A stretch of 64,000 bases of DNA from Shewanella marisflavi (GTDB lineage Bacteria; Pseudomonadota; Gammaproteobacteria; Enterobacterales; Shewanellaceae), in contig NZ_JAKIKX010000001.1 in assembly GCF_023283925.1 (NCBI RefSeq), forward strand, positions 186,001 through 250,000. The letters run 5' to 3'. The position numbers and the translations under genes were made by a program. Shown here piece by piece: positions 8,222-17,733 of the stretch. Under the pieces are notes generated by a model. The model was given only the letters and a program-made list of their open reading frames with translations, was not told the DNA's origin and ran no database searches. Positions within the stretch are counted from its first letter, which is position 1, and each line of letters begins with the position of its first letter.

Positions 8222-9451
8222 ATGAAACAGGCTCTGTTAAATCGATTTTTACGCTATGTGCAATATGATACTCAGTCAGATGCTAGCCAGAGTGGTTGCC
8301 CTAGTACGCAGGGACAACTGGCGCTGGCCGATCAGCTTAAAGAGGAGCTGACCCAGTTAGGCTTTAGTGAAGTGGCTTTGTCGTCGACTGGATATCTGAC
8401 CGCTTTAGTACCCGCTAGGGTCGAAGGGGTCCCGCCCATCGGCTTTATTGCCCACCTGGATACGGCGCCCGATTTTAGCGGCGCCAATGTGCGTCCTCAA
8501 TTGGTTGAAAACTATGATGGTGGCGATATTCCACTTGGTGAGCAGCATCAGCTGTCCCCTAAGGAATTTCCCGAGTTAGATCAGTATCTGGGGCAGACAC
8601 TGATCACCACTGATGGCTCGACGCTACTTGGCGCCGACGATAAAGCTGGTATCGCCGAGATAGTGACGGCTCTATCGGCCTTGATTCAAGATCCCGATAG
8701 CCAACACGGTGATATCTACCTCTGTTTCACCCCTGATGAAGAGATAGGTAGAGGGGCTGACCTATTTGATTTTGATGCCTTTAGGGCACAGTGGGCCTAT
8801 ACAGTCGATGGTGGGGAGCTAGGTGGCTTGGAGTATGAAAACTTCAATGCCGCAACGGCTGTGGTGACCGCGAAAGGTAATAACTGTCATCCGGGCTCGG
8901 CCTTTGGGGTGATGGTCAATGCCCAGACGATGGCGGCGCGCTTTCACGCCAAAATGCCCCTGGGCGATACTCCCGAAAACAGTCGTGATTACGCTGGCTT
9001 TTTCCACCTTATCGAGATGAAAGGGGTGACTGAAGAGGCGCAGTTGACCTACATCATTCGCGACTTCGATCTGGATCAATTTGAGCAACGCAAGCGCTGG
9101 CTCACCGAGCGAGTAGAGGCCTGTAACGCTCAGCTGCAGCAGGGAGCCTTGACGGTTAGCATCACCGACAGTTATTACAACATGCGTGAGCAGTTAATCC
9201 CTCATCCCCATATTGTCGATATTGCCAAGCAGGCGATGCACCAGCTTAATATTACGCCAAAGATCAAGCCGATAAGAGGTGGCACTGATGGCAGTCGTCT
9301 CTCCTACATGGGGCTACCTTGCCCGAATCTGTTTACCGGCGGGCATAACTTCCATGGTAAGCATGAGTTTATCTCTCTGGAGTCCATGGTGAAGGCAACC
9401 CAAGTGATCATGGCGATCTGCCAGTTGACGGCGCAAAAGTTAAAAACCTGA
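8222..9451 (+). CDS. pepT: Peptidase T (tripeptide aminopeptidase)
   Basis: A 409-residue M20B zinc aminopeptidase that removes N-terminal residues from tripeptides in the cytoplasm. The metal and catalytic motifs are visible: GFIAHLDTAPD, LLGADDKAGIAEI, FTPDEEIGRGAD, KGNNCHPGSA and the C-terminal GGTDGSRLSYMGLPCPN...GGHNFHGKHEF. The length is that of E. coli PepT. ATG 8222 is used; the track frame opens two codons earlier with TTG. The last 12 bases overlap the convergent sensor kinase gene. Confidence 0.95.
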   Translation: MKQALLNRFLRYVQYDTQSDASQSGCPSTQGQLALADQLKEELTQLGFSEVALSSTGYLTALVPARVEGVPPIGFIAHLDTAPDFSGANVRPQLVENYDGGDIPLGEQHQLSPKEFPELDQYLGQTLITTDGSTLLGADDKAGIAEIVTALSALIQDPDSQHGDIYLCFTPDEEIGRGADLFDFDAFRAQWAYTVDGGELGGLEYENFNAATAVVTAKGNNCHPGSAFGVMVNAQTMAARFHAKMPLGDTPENSRDYAGFFHLIEMKGVTEEAQLTYIIRDFDLDQFEQRKRWLTERVEACNAQLQQGALTVSITDSYYNMREQLIPHPHIVDIAKQAMHQLNITPKIKPIRGGTDGSRLSYMGLPCPNLFTGGHNFHGKHEFISLESMVKATQVIMAICQLTAQKLKT

Positions 9452-11080
9452 TGGGGTGGAGATATTGAGTTCGATGGTGTCAGTGTCGAGTAGCTCCACC
9501 GGAAAACTCACCTCGAAGCAGGCGCCGCCCAGTTCACTATCGTCTTGATAGCTGATCTCGCCCTTGAGGAGGGTGACTGCGTTAAAGGCGGCGGAGAGGC
9601 CAAGCCCTGTTCCGCCTTCTGAGCGTGTGGTGGTATAGAAGGGCTCGAAGATGTGGTTGGCCGCTTCGCTGTCAACGCCCGGCCCATCATCCTGAATGCG
9701 GATGTTGAGCTGTCCCTTTTCGACTCGGGCATCGATTCTGAGCTTGCCCTGCTGGCGCCCTTTAAAGCCGTGAGCATAGGCGTTCGACAGCAGATTGGTG
9801 ATGATTTGTTTAAACAGGCTGAGGTTGGTAATGATATTGAGGTCCTCATCGACCCGGTAGTCGACCTCGGCTAACTTGTCGCCATAGAGGAAACGCATCG
9901 ATTCGTGGTGCTCAATCAAGCCTTGTTTAACGTTGATACTGCGCTTTTCCTCCTGGCTCTGCTCTGCAGCTATGGTCTTGAATTTTTGGATCAGCGTGCT
10001 GGCGCGGGTGATATTGCTGATGATCAGCTCGCAGCTTTGTTGATACTCCTCCAAGATGGCGTTGATCTCCTCCAGAGTGGCGTTTTCGCTGTGGATCAAG
10101 CTAATCAGCTCTTCGATATGGATCAGTTGGGTGCTGGCGGCGGTGAGACAGATGCCGATGGGGGTATTGATCTCGTGCGCTACGCCTGAGACCAAGCCGC
10201 CAAGGGCCGCCATCTTCTCTTGTTCAACCAGCACCTCTTGTGCTCGCTTAAGCACTAATAGAGATTGCTCAAGCTCTTTCGTTCGCTCTTTTACCTGGCG
10301 GGCCAGCTCCTCTTTGTAGCTTCGTTCCAACTCGAGTAGGCGTTCTCGATCCGTCAAGGCTTCCTGTAGCTCCTGTTTGGAAGCCTTGATGTCATCAAAG
10401 GAGCGTCTGAGTTGTTGTTGCATCTCATTAATCGCCTTGGCGACCAGCCAAAATTCATCATTCTTATGGCTGTTTTTGACGAATACTAAGGGCTCAAACT
10501 TTCCATCCAGATTGATGTTTTGGCTGTAGTCACTGAGCTTAAGTAGGTGACGGGTAACCAAAAACCACACCAAGAAGAGGATGAAGCCGGCGACGATAAA
10601 GGTTTTGATCGCATTGGAGAGCAGTATGATGATGGCGCGATCGAGCAGTTTTTCATAGACCACCTTGAGGTCTGCCTGTACCAGCAGGGTGCCCACATCG
10701 ATGTTCTCATTGCCTGAGGCGTAGATTAGCTGAAAGCGCTTCTCTATGGTGTTTTCTGGAGTAGCGGTACCTGCTTGCCAGTGTTGACCACTGTCGTCGT
10801 TAATTTCTATGTAGGTGATGTCAGGCAGCTGGATAAGGCCATCGATTTGGGTATTGATCAGGCGTTCGTCGATCACCCAGATGCTGGCGGCCAGCACATC
10901 CAGATTGACCTTCTCTATACTGTCAAATTGGCGCGTGATGCGATTGACATCGCTGCGATAATCATTAATTAACTGAAATCCGGTGGTCAGCAAAGTAATA
11001 AGCGAGCTAAAGAGAATGATCGACAAGGTAAGCTTTCTGCCGATAGGACTCTTGAGTAGCTGAGCGGTGAGATTTGCCAT
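9440..11080 (-). CDS. Orphan membrane sensor histidine kinase
   Basis: A 546-residue sensor kinase. It has a transmembrane helix at about 17-38, a periplasmic sensing region (about 40-148) and a second helix (about 150-176). A linker and a long coiled coil (about 230-290) follow, then the H-box LVSGVAHEINTP with phospho-acceptor His302. A HATPase_c domain with N-box TNLLSNAYAHG, G1 DDGPGVD and GGTGLGLSA follows. The arrangement resembles MnoS/NtrB-like kinases with a C-terminal HATPase and no receiver. No response regulator is adjacent, so its partner is encoded elsewhere. The 3' end overlaps pepT by 12 bp. Confidence 0.9.
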   Translation of the reverse strand: MANLTAQLLKSPIGRKLTLSIILFSSLITLLTTGFQLINDYRSDVNRITRQFDSIEKVNLDVLAASIWVIDERLINTQIDGLIQLPDITYIEINDDSGQHWQAGTATPENTIEKRFQLIYASGNENIDVGTLLVQADLKVVYEKLLDRAIIILLSNAIKTFIVAGFILFLVWFLVTRHLLKLSDYSQNINLDGKFEPLVFVKNSHKNDEFWLVAKAINEMQQQLRRSFDDIKASKQELQEALTDRERLLELERSYKEELARQVKERTKELEQSLLVLKRAQEVLVEQEKMAALGGLVSGVAHEINTPIGICLTAASTQLIHIEELISLIHSENATLEEINAILEEYQQSCELIISNITRASTLIQKFKTIAAEQSQEEKRSINVKQGLIEHHESMRFLYGDKLAEVDYRVDEDLNIITNLSLFKQIITNLLSNAYAHGFKGRQQGKLRIDARVEKGQLNIRIQDDGPGVDSEAANHIFEPFYTTTRSEGGTGLGLSAAFNAVTLLKGEISYQDDSELGGACFEVSFPVELLDTDTIELNISTPSGF

Positions 11081-11309
11081 TTATCTGTGTCGCTTATCCT
11101 AAGCACCCAAAAACGGCCGGGAATTGACGCTTGGTGCACTGTCCAAAAACCATAGCTTTAAGCATAGCCTGATTCTGATGTTCTGCTTGTCTTGTCAGTA
11201 AAAAGTGTCGCCAAGGTGATGTTTGTAAAGTCATTATGGGAATTGTCTTATTGGCATTTTACTTGCATTTGTTTGCGGTACTGCAGGTTTTTTGACACTA
11301 GGTATCAAG

Positions 11310-11921
11310 ATGGAAAAATTAAATCTGATGCTGTTTAAACAGACGAGTCCCAAACAAGTGATCTTTAATTTGATGTTGTGGCTGACCTTAATCAGCTCTG
11401 TGTTATTGTTTGCTCCGGCCTCATTGATGCGTACCTTGAGGTTAGACGACTTAGTGAATCAGTATGCGCACTTTATTGGTCTCGGTCTTATTGTGGGCGC
11501 GGCCTATCTGTTGACCCAGGTGGCTAACTATTTTCTCGATGAGGCGATTAAGCACCTAAAGGGGAAGCGAACAACCGAAACTATTGAGAAGAAGGTGAGA
11601 TTACTCGATCCGACTGAGCGCGCGCTGCTGAGGGAGTTTTTCCTGCAAGGGGAAACAGTATTGACCCTGCCGGAAAGTGAGCCCGCGGTGCAGAGCCTGC
11701 TAAAGGCGAATATCTTAGAGTATATGGGTAACAAACAGCAGTATGCCATTCATGGGCCTACTGCCGATTTTAAGATTGCCATGGAGGCGAGATCTCATCT
11801 GAATCGTCAGGTGTTGCGCCTGCCACAGGGCGAACCCAATCCCGAACAGTTGCAACTGCTGATTAAGGCGAGACCGCACTTCATTCACAGTGTTGTACCG
11901 GGACGAAAGCACGCCGCTTAA
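11310..11921 (+). CDS. SieB-like (superinfection exclusion B family) membrane protein
   Basis: A 203-residue protein with two N-terminal transmembrane segments (about residues 18-38 and 50-70) and a soluble domain containing LLDPTERALLREFFLQGETVLTLPESEPAV. This layout is typical of chromosomal proteins annotated as superinfection exclusion B. SieB of lambdoid phages blocks other phages; the role of the chromosomal homologues is unproven. The start at ATG 11310 is preferred over the upstream in-frame TTG. It stands alone and ends at a terminator shared with the convergent DUF3149 gene. Confidence 0.72.
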   Translation: MEKLNLMLFKQTSPKQVIFNLMLWLTLISSVLLFAPASLMRTLRLDDLVNQYAHFIGLGLIVGAAYLLTQVANYFLDEAIKHLKGKRTTETIEKKVRLLDPTERALLREFFLQGETVLTLPESEPAVQSLLKANILEYMGNKQQYAIHGPTADFKIAMEARSHLNRQVLRLPQGEPNPEQLQLLIKARPHFIHSVVPGRKHAA

Positions 11922-11939
11922 TACTATCTGGGTTCAGCA

Positions 11940-11967
11940 AAAAAAGAGGGGGCATTAGCCCCCATTT
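11940..11967. terminator. Intrinsic terminator between convergent genes
   Basis: The stem is GGGGGC-ATTA-GCCCCC (11948-11963). On the minus strand it is followed by TCTTTTTTT, a good terminator for the DUF3149 gene. The + side has only a short ATTT tail. Confidence 0.8.
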
Positions 11968-12007
11968 GCATTAGAAATGTTACTTTCTCTGGACCTTGGA
12001 GTCCTAT

Positions 12008-12136
12008 CTATTGTGGTTTCGACTTAGAAATAAACAGCCACATGAGATATGACATTATGCCAATGGTCGTGAAGATAACTATCATAGATAGCAGGCCAAT
12101 GGGGTTACCAAACATTAAATCTAACCAAAATGCCAT
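12008..12136 (-). CDS. DUF3149 small membrane protein (42 aa)
   Basis: A 42-residue protein beginning MAFWLDLMFGNPIGLLSM and ending with a short basic tail FISKSKPQ. It consists mainly of one hydrophobic helix (about residues 13-36). This is the pattern of the DUF3149 family of tiny gammaproteobacterial inner-membrane proteins; function unknown. The AGAGGA ribosome site lies eight bases before the ATG, and a terminator follows on the same strand. A near-consensus FNR box lies about 75 bp upstream. It is short but well supported by ribosome site, terminator and family resemblance. Confidence 0.82.
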   Translation of the reverse strand: MAFWLDLMFGNPIGLLSMIVIFTTIGIMSYLMWLFISKSKPQ

Positions 12137-12208
12137 TTGAGAAATCCTCTTTCGCAGATGTTTATAACGTTGTCGAAGCTAAATTAGCGCGAATAGATAT
12201 GAGAGATG

Positions 12209-12222
12209 CTGATCTCGATCAA
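12209..12222 (-). promoter_or_regulatory. Near-consensus FNR/EtrA box
   Basis: On the minus strand it reads TTGAT-CGAG-ATCAG, 9 of 10 fixed consensus positions. It lies 73-86 bp upstream of the DUF3149 start, a normal spacing for activation. The rest of the 12137-12377 gap holds no gene. Confidence 0.4.
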
Positions 12223-12377
12223 TGAATGTTGTCAATTTGATAATGGTTCATCTCGTTTTAGTTTGATTTTGTGAGTTGGTAGACGATTTGCCTATAGAGC
12301 GACATTGGGGAAATATTCCTTTGTTTAGGGCTGCGGATGAAAAATCGGCAGTCGGTAATAAAGGTATCGCAAAAGGC

Positions 12378-12405
12378 TTGCCATTAGCTAAAGCAAAGGT
12401 ATAAT
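12378..12405 (+). promoter_or_regulatory. Sigma-70 promoter of the tRNA-Leu operon
   Basis: A -35 TTGCCA (12378-12383), a 16-bp spacer and a perfect -10 TATAAT (12400-12405) end 45 bp before the first tRNA. Confidence 0.75.
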
Positions 12406-12450
12406 TCCGTTCACTTACCCGAGAGGAGTAAGTATAGTCTGATTGATAAT

Positions 12451-12535
12451 GCCGGAGTGGTGGAATTGGTAGACACGACGGATTCAAAATCCGTTTCCTT
12501 CGGGAGTGACGGTTCAAGTCCGTCCTTCGGTACCA
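12451..12535 (+). tRNA. tRNA-Leu (anticodon CAA)
   Basis: An 85-nt class II tRNA. The acceptor stem is GCCGGAG/CTTCGGT with CCA encoded. The D-loop contains GGTAGACACG, the anticodon stem-loop ACGGA-TTCAAAA-TCCGT gives anticodon CAA, a long variable arm follows and the T-loop is GGTTCAAGTCC. It reads UUG codons. It is co-transcribed with the second tRNA-Leu 46 bp downstream. Confidence 0.95.
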
Positions 12536-12581
12536 TTATCAATGATTCTCTTAGAGAGATAGCCATTTAGGCAGACAAGAT

Positions 12582-12668
12582 GCAGATGTGGTGGAATTGG
12601 TAGACACGCTAGCTTCAGGTGCTAGTGGCTTAACGGCCGTGCGAGTTCAAGTCTCGCCATCTGTACCA
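12582..12668 (+). tRNA. tRNA-Leu (anticodon CAG)
   Basis: An 87-nt class II tRNA. The acceptor is GCAGATG/CATCTGT with CCA encoded, the anticodon arm CTAGC-TTCAGGT-GCTAG gives CAG, a long variable arm follows and the T-arm is GAGTTCAAGTCTC. It reads CUG. It is second in the operon and followed by a terminator. Confidence 0.95.
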
Positions 12669-12703
12669 ACTTGTGACTGATAAGATGCAATCCCTAAGAA
12701 TAG

Positions 12704-12727
12704 AACCTGCTTAACGCAGGTTTTTTT
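12704..12727 (+). terminator. Intrinsic terminator of the tRNA-Leu operon
   Basis: The stem AACCTGC / GCAGGTT is followed by T7, 36 bp after the second tRNA. The remaining bases to 12970 hold nothing I can identify. An 8-bp hairpin CCCCTTGC/GCAAGGGG without a T tract lies at about 12972-13000, just after the protease gene. Confidence 0.85.
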
Positions 12728-13011
12728 ATGCCTAAAATTTGTCGATAGTCTCGATAAATCCTCAAAACGTCAGACCCCATCTGATCCATTTTCTCTTAAG
12801 TTTATGATTTTTAAAGTCACCATCTTTGTTCTTAGCTAGGGACCTCTTGGCAAGATATCGCCAGACACAGATTCGCTGCAGTGCGCGGTTTCAGCCGCAT
12901 TATCAAGGCTGGGTTTTAGGAGAAGAGCGAGGGTTTTATAGTGCTTGGTCTCTTAGTCATTATCAGATTAGCCCCTTGCCGCTTAGGTGACAGCAAGGGG
13001 AATTGGCGAGC

Positions 13012-14112
13012 TTAGCTTTGCAGTATCTTGAGCGGTAACCCGAGTATGTCGTCACCTGTGCCAGCCAGATACCAGATGATCGCCACCAGGGCGCCGACGG
13101 TGAGCAGATACCAGATAGTAGAGAAAAGCTGGCCATATCTGTCCAGGGGTAAGAGGTGGCTTTGATGTCGACTCTTCCACTCAAATATTATCTCTAGGGT
13201 GCCGATCAGCAACAGGAAGCCAAGCAAAGCCAGCCCCAGACTGTAGCTGATGAAGACACCAATGGCCGCGCCAGCCACACAGGCGATAAGTCCCATCAGG
13301 CTGTTCATCGAGAAGCTGATACTCTTGAGAATATGGCCACCATCTAAGGGGAGTATCGGCAGCAAGTTGAACAGGTTGAGCAGGGCGTTGAAGGCGGCGA
13401 GCCCGGCAAACAACGGGTTGTCTGTGAGCCAATAGGCGACCAGAGCGGCAATCGACATTAGCAGACCGAAGGTGGGGCCCATGATGGAGATCACCACATC
13501 CTGCCAGCGGGTGTTAATTTTTTCATCGCTCAGCGCCAGGCCACCCATGAAGGGGATTAGGTAGATCCCCTTGGTTTTCATGCCAAAATATTTCATCGCA
13601 CGGATATGGCCATACTCATGAAATACCAAGCAGGCGATGAGCGCCAGGGCGAATTGGAAGGAGAAGAGCCAGGAGTAGGCTGCCACACTGGCACCAGCCA
13701 GGACCACCTTAATCACCTTGGCACTCTTAAGCAGCTTAAAACCTAGAGAGGCCAGCCCGACCAGACTGAACTTTTGCTGTGGCTTTACTGGGACTACAGG
13801 TGTCTGGCGCTCAATATCTTTAGTGTTGCGACTGCCTTCGCTGAGGATGGTCTCTTCGCTCAATAGGCGATAGTTAAGCTTAAAGGGTTGCCAGATGAGG
13901 TCGACTTCAAGTGTCAGTGGGATTTTGTGAACCGTTTGGGTGTTGGGATCCTGGCGGCTTAATTCAAACTCATGGTTTCTTAGCCCCTGGTTATCGGCGC
14001 TGGCTTCTTTGACCGACACCAGTTGGTTGTCCCAAAAGAGTTGTTGCCAGCCGGCCATTGAGCCTTCCAGTCTCAACTCTTTACCCAAACAGTCTATTCT
14101 CAGTAGTTCCAC
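13012..14112 (-). CDS. Site-2 protease family (M50) membrane metallopeptidase
   Basis: A 366-residue protein. The first ~110 residues look like a soluble domain, followed by about six transmembrane helices. The zinc motif HEYGH is at 165-169 in a membrane helix (LVFHEYGHIRAMKYFGM). The second motif, LPLDGGHI, is near residue 257 and supplies the Asp ligand. These are the S2P/RseP signatures, but there is no PDZ domain. S2P proteases cut transmembrane substrates such as anti-sigma factors; the substrate here is unknown. It lies downstream of, and on the same strand as, the FapA-like gene, but a terminator separates them. Confidence 0.88.
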   Translation of the reverse strand: MELLRIDCLGKELRLEGSMAGWQQLFWDNQLVSVKEASADNQGLRNHEFELSRQDPNTQTVHKIPLTLEVDLIWQPFKLNYRLLSEETILSEGSRNTKDIERQTPVVPVKPQQKFSLVGLASLGFKLLKSAKVIKVVLAGASVAAYSWLFSFQFALALIACLVFHEYGHIRAMKYFGMKTKGIYLIPFMGGLALSDEKINTRWQDVVISIMGPTFGLLMSIAALVAYWLTDNPLFAGLAAFNALLNLFNLLPILPLDGGHILKSISFSMNSLMGLIACVAGAAIGVFISYSLGLALLGFLLLIGTLEIIFEWKSRHQSHLLPLDRYGQLFSTIWYLLTVGALVAIIWYLAGTGDDILGLPLKILQS

Positions 14113-14170
14113 TTGTTATCCGTTATAAGTTACCGCTATCTGGCGGGGATTATGCCTGTAAAGTCGTGCC

Positions 14171-14204
14171 AAAGAAAAGAGGCCCGACAATTTTGCCAGG
14201 CCTC
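14171..14204 (-). terminator. Intrinsic terminator after the FapA-like gene
   Basis: On the minus strand, GAGGCC...GGGCCTC is followed by TTTTCTTT, beginning about 25 bp past the 14228 stop. Confidence 0.72.
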
Positions 14205-14227
14205 ATTAATCGATTGCTGCACTATGA

Positions 14228-15898
14228 CTATTTACGATTACTGTAATCGAAACTGATCTCCTGGCCCTCGTTAACCACTATGCAGGGGCCATGTTCACGT
14301 TGGGTTCGATTAAATGCCGGACCTATATGCAGCTCGACATTGGCGAAGATATGTTTACATGCCTCGATGCGATAGGTCTGATAGTAGTTATCCACTTCCT
14401 GCTTGATGCTGTTGTACTCTTGCTCTTCGCGAGACCACTCCTGGGTGATGCGGCGCTTCTCCTCCAGCATTCCCTTAACCTGCTCAACCATGAGGGCGTC
14501 ATCTTGCCATTCGGCCTTGGGGGGCAGTTTATTTAGGCTGGATTCAATATTAAGCTTGGCCACCACCATATGCTTGATCCCCTGATCAAGCTGTTTGAGC
14601 TCCTCTTTCAGCTCGCTGCACTTCATGGCGCAGAATACTTCGGTCTTAGTGCCAGCCGTGGCGCCAATGATCACCGCCTTAACGCCTTTATCTGCATTGG
14701 CAATCCCCCCTACCAGATCGCCACGGCGGCCGTTGGCGTCGCTGACGATAAGTTGTCCTGAGGTTCGGGAGTGGCTGTGCAGCAGTTGTTTAGTGACCAG
14801 TATATCGCCCTCGGCATCAAGCTCTGAGTACTGTACGAACTGCGCCGAGATCTGCCCTTTGGCAGAAAGTTTGGTGGAGAGTTGATCTTCCTTAAGCTGG
14901 CGGCCGATAACCCCCTTACTGACGGTGATATCCCCATCGGCGATCAGTTGCGCCGAGTCGACAAATCCCATGACAGTAATGTCACCGGTGGATTTAACCA
15001 CCATGCCTTCGTGCACGTCACCTGTAACCAGAATACTGCCCTTAAAGTCGACATTGCCGTAGCCGATATCCACATCTTTAATCTGCAGTACGTCGTCAAC
15101 CTGCATCCCCGTCTTGGTTTCTACGGGTTGGCCAGCGACGGTAGCGATGAGTACATTGGGATCGGATTCTGGTATCACAGTCCCTGCGCCAGCGGTCAAT
15201 TTGAGATCCTTACCCGCTATCGGTAATAAGGGTTCGCCCTGCACATTGTAGCCCTGTGTGCCTTCAGTGGCGGGGACTTTGATCATCAGCTTGTCATTGG
15301 GTTTGACCATGATGATCTCTCCCAGGTTGCGCATATCGACAGTGCCATCGGCGCGCTCCTGAGGTTGCAACAGACGCTCCCTTGCGAGCGGCACCTTACG
15401 TTCAACGACGGCATTGGTGCCGTTGACGGCGGGCTTGCCGTGGGCGATCACTTCGCTGCAGCTTTGTCCCGGTGCAAGATTTGGTTGTTTGGCGAGTAGT
15501 GATTCTATTCTGACCTTGCTCAGCCCCATGCTGATCTGTTCACTCTTTAATGCTCTGAGAATATCTTGCAGTGTGACAGGCTTGCCGCCCCATGGAGCTG
15601 TGAGTGTCATCTCGGCGCTCATCTTGTCGTCGCTGAGATTGATGAGGAGTTCGGCGTCTTTACGCTCGGCGATCTCGAAGAAGAGTTCATATTGACCATC
15701 TTCCTGGCCGATAATCTTGTTGACTTGGGCAACTGCTTTTTCGATCACATTCTGTCGAGGACGTAGCTGACAAAATTCGGGTAGGGTGAGTAGTTCGGTG
15801 ATGGCGTCCACCGTCAGTGGGCCATGGCTATTGGGAATAACTTTTAATTCGGCTTTATTTCCGTCGCTACTCAGTTCTATCAGTCCAGGATCCAGCAT
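14228..15898 (-). CDS. FapA family protein (DUF342)
   Basis: A 556-residue soluble protein. Residues ~1-170 form a variable N-terminal region. Residues ~170-400 are the DUF342/FapA core: repetitive beta-helix-like strands with spaced Gly and Asp (for example VDFKGSILVTGDVHEGM, GDITVMGFVDSAQL). A coiled-coil segment (about 440-510) and a C-terminal strand region follow. FapA-like proteins are cytoplasmic polymer or scaffold-like proteins, often near flagellar or cell-surface genes, with no assigned reaction. It appears monocistronic. The extended beta-helix suggests self-assembly, which is inference. Confidence 0.85.
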   Translation of the reverse strand: MLDPGLIELSSDGNKAELKVIPNSHGPLTVDAITELLTLPEFCQLRPRQNVIEKAVAQVNKIIGQEDGQYELFFEIAERKDAELLINLSDDKMSAEMTLTAPWGGKPVTLQDILRALKSEQISMGLSKVRIESLLAKQPNLAPGQSCSEVIAHGKPAVNGTNAVVERKVPLARERLLQPQERADGTVDMRNLGEIIMVKPNDKLMIKVPATEGTQGYNVQGEPLLPIAGKDLKLTAGAGTVIPESDPNVLIATVAGQPVETKTGMQVDDVLQIKDVDIGYGNVDFKGSILVTGDVHEGMVVKSTGDITVMGFVDSAQLIADGDITVSKGVIGRQLKEDQLSTKLSAKGQISAQFVQYSELDAEGDILVTKQLLHSHSRTSGQLIVSDANGRRGDLVGGIANADKGVKAVIIGATAGTKTEVFCAMKCSELKEELKQLDQGIKHMVVAKLNIESSLNKLPPKAEWQDDALMVEQVKGMLEEKRRITQEWSREEQEYNSIKQEVDNYYQTYRIEACKHIFANVELHIGPAFNRTQREHGPCIVVNEGQEISFDYSNRK

Positions 15899-16082
15899 AT
15901 TGATTTCCGCAGTTTAATTATTATTTTAGTTAGTATTCTCCCGAGTATAACAGCATAAAGTTTGACCTATGAAGCCCTATTTTATGATGAACATGAAGCA
16001 CATGATTGAAATGCGACCTGGCGCGATAAAGCCGGGTAAGACCGGCTATAAATAACAGATTAGCCAATAGTTGCTAAAGTCA

Positions 16083-17111
16083 TCACGCCTTTTGATTGGC
16101 GTAGACCTTGTACCTGTTGTTTTCGGCTGTCACATTTACCTCGTTGAAAAACTTGGCGATAGTGTCAGCGTAGGGGAGATGACGGTTGGCAACGATCTGC
16201 CAAACACCGCCGATATTGAGCTGGGCCTCGCTCTCCTGCACAAAGCGAGTCGCTATTTCTGTGGTGCTGTCCAGGCCATCGTGAAATGGTGGGTTGGAGA
16301 TAATGGCATCGAACTTCCCTTGTGTTTGCGCCAAACCATCAGAGGCATAGACCTTGGCTTGCATGTCGTTGGCCTTTAGGGTGAGTTCACAGGAGGCGAG
16401 CGCCATAGCGTTGATATCGACACATTCGAGCTTAAGTGTCGGGTTCGCCTTGAGCAGCGCTGCGGTGATCACCCCGGCGCCACAGCCAAAGTCCAGTACC
16501 CGCCCCTTGAGCGTCGGCAGATGTTGCAGTAAGAGCTCAGTGCCCTCATCGAGGCGTTTCTCGCTAAAGACGCCGACCAGATTGCAGATGGTCAGTTCAC
16601 CCTGAGGTGTCACTAGCGTGTAGCGCTTGACCCAATCGTTAAGCGAGATAGCCGGGGCTGCAGTTTGCAGCGAGCTGGTATAAAGCATGCAGTGGCGAGC
16701 GTTGTCGCGTTTGATGCCCGGCTCGAAATAGTTAGGCAGTTGTTTGGTGATAGAGCGAATACCGCCCTTCTTTTCGCCCACAATGATCAGGTCACCGCCT
16801 GGCTGAAGATGGTTCGCCGCCAAGTTAAGCAGATAAGGCGCCAGGCTTTTCGACTTGGGGTAAAACAGCACTACCGCATCGAAAACTTGCTCTTTTGGCA
16901 GCTGGTGGCCGAAGTGACAGGATAATCGGGCATTTTCATGGCCTTTGACCTGCTGATAGTGGTTAAAATCTAGGGCTAATGTAGTGACTTTATCGGCCGT
17001 CTCCAGCAATGCCGTTGCCAATAGATCGCACTCATGATTAATGAGTAAAACGTTTTTTGATTCAAATAGTTCAATGTTTCTAAGGACAACTTGAGACGGA
17101 TTAGAGAGCAC
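16083..17111 (-). CDS. rsmC: 16S rRNA (guanine1207-N2)-methyltransferase
   Basis: A 342-residue methyltransferase that modifies G1207 of 16S rRNA in the 30S subunit. It has the typical duplicated Rossmann layout: a degenerate N-terminal copy and a C-terminal catalytic copy with [16 protein letters not shown] and the catalytic ISNPPFHDG motif. Residues [21 protein letters not shown] match the RsmC N-terminus. The open frame extends 11 codons further upstream, but GTG 17111 gives the conserved [12 protein letters not shown] start. Confidence 0.92.
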   Translation of the reverse strand: MLSNPSQVVLRNIELFESKNVLLINHECDLLATALLETADKVTTLALDFNHYQQVKGHENARLSCHFGHQLPKEQVFDAVVLFYPKSKSLAPYLLNLAANHLQPGGDLIIVGEKKGGIRSITKQLPNYFEPGIKRDNARHCMLYTSSLQTAAPAISLNDWVKRYTLVTPQGELTICNLVGVFSEKRLDEGTELLLQHLPTLKGRVLDFGCGAGVITAALLKANPTLKLECVDINAMALASCELTLKANDMQAKVYASDGLAQTQGKFDAIISNPPFHDGLDSTTEIATRFVQESEAQLNIGGVWQIVANRHLPYADTIAKFFNEVNVTAENNRYKVYANQKA

Positions 17112-17292
17112 GAAAACCACAAGATAATAGAGAATTTGCGGCAATTATAGCCTAAGCCCCTAGATTATCAGTAACATTTATTATGCCAGTTGGCTAAATC
17201 TTGCCTAAGCTATATTTCATTAGACAATAAATATCCTTTGTTATGTGAGATTTGCCGCATCAACAAGGTGAATGGGGATTAGAGGAGCGGAA

Positions 17293-17733
17293 ATGCGACG
17301 AGTGTCGACATGGATGTGCTTATTGAGCTTATGTTGCGCCAACCTTTTCGCGGCTCAGGTGATTGTTAACGACTCCGTTGATGCCACAGATCTCACCCCT
17401 AAAGAGCTCAAGTTGATCTTTGCCATGCAGAAGCTGTACTGGCCCGATGGACAGAAGATTAAGGTCTTTGTCTTACCCAGCGATTCCCCTATACATAAAG
17501 AGTTTTGTTATCAGCAGCTTGAGTTGATGCCCTATGTGCTGCGTCATCGTTGGGATCGGCTGGTATTTTCCGGGATCGGTGAGCGACCAACCACCTTAGC
17601 CTCTGAGGCAGAGATGCGTGCACGGATCGCCAAAACGCCTGGTGCTATAGGCTATGTATCGGGGAGCGACGAGAGTCAAGCGATTGAGGTGAGTGAGCAG
17701 AGTCAAGGAGGACAAGATGAAGCCGAGCATTAG
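17293..17733 (+). CDS. Small PstS-like periplasmic phosphate-binding-family protein
   Basis: A 146-residue protein with a Sec signal peptide (residues ~1-20) and a single PBP-like domain. The segments LTPKELKLIFAMQKLYWPDGQKI, VLPSDSPIHKEFC and IAKTPGAIGYVSG are characteristic of the short PstS-like family; GAIGYV is the conserved strand. At ~125 mature residues it is about half a normal PstS, and no Pst permease genes are near. ATG 17293 is preceded by GAGGAGCGG. The last 17 bases overlap the next gene, indicating translational coupling in a three-gene operon with a barrel protein and a GGDEF-EAL protein. Its role may be sensing or delivering a ligand; that is inference. Confidence 0.8.
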   Translation: MRRVSTWMCLLSLCCANLFAAQVIVNDSVDATDLTPKELKLIFAMQKLYWPDGQKIKVFVLPSDSPIHKEFCYQQLELMPYVLRHRWDRLVFSGIGERPTTLASEAEMRARIAKTPGAIGYVSGSDESQAIEVSEQSQGGQDEAEH

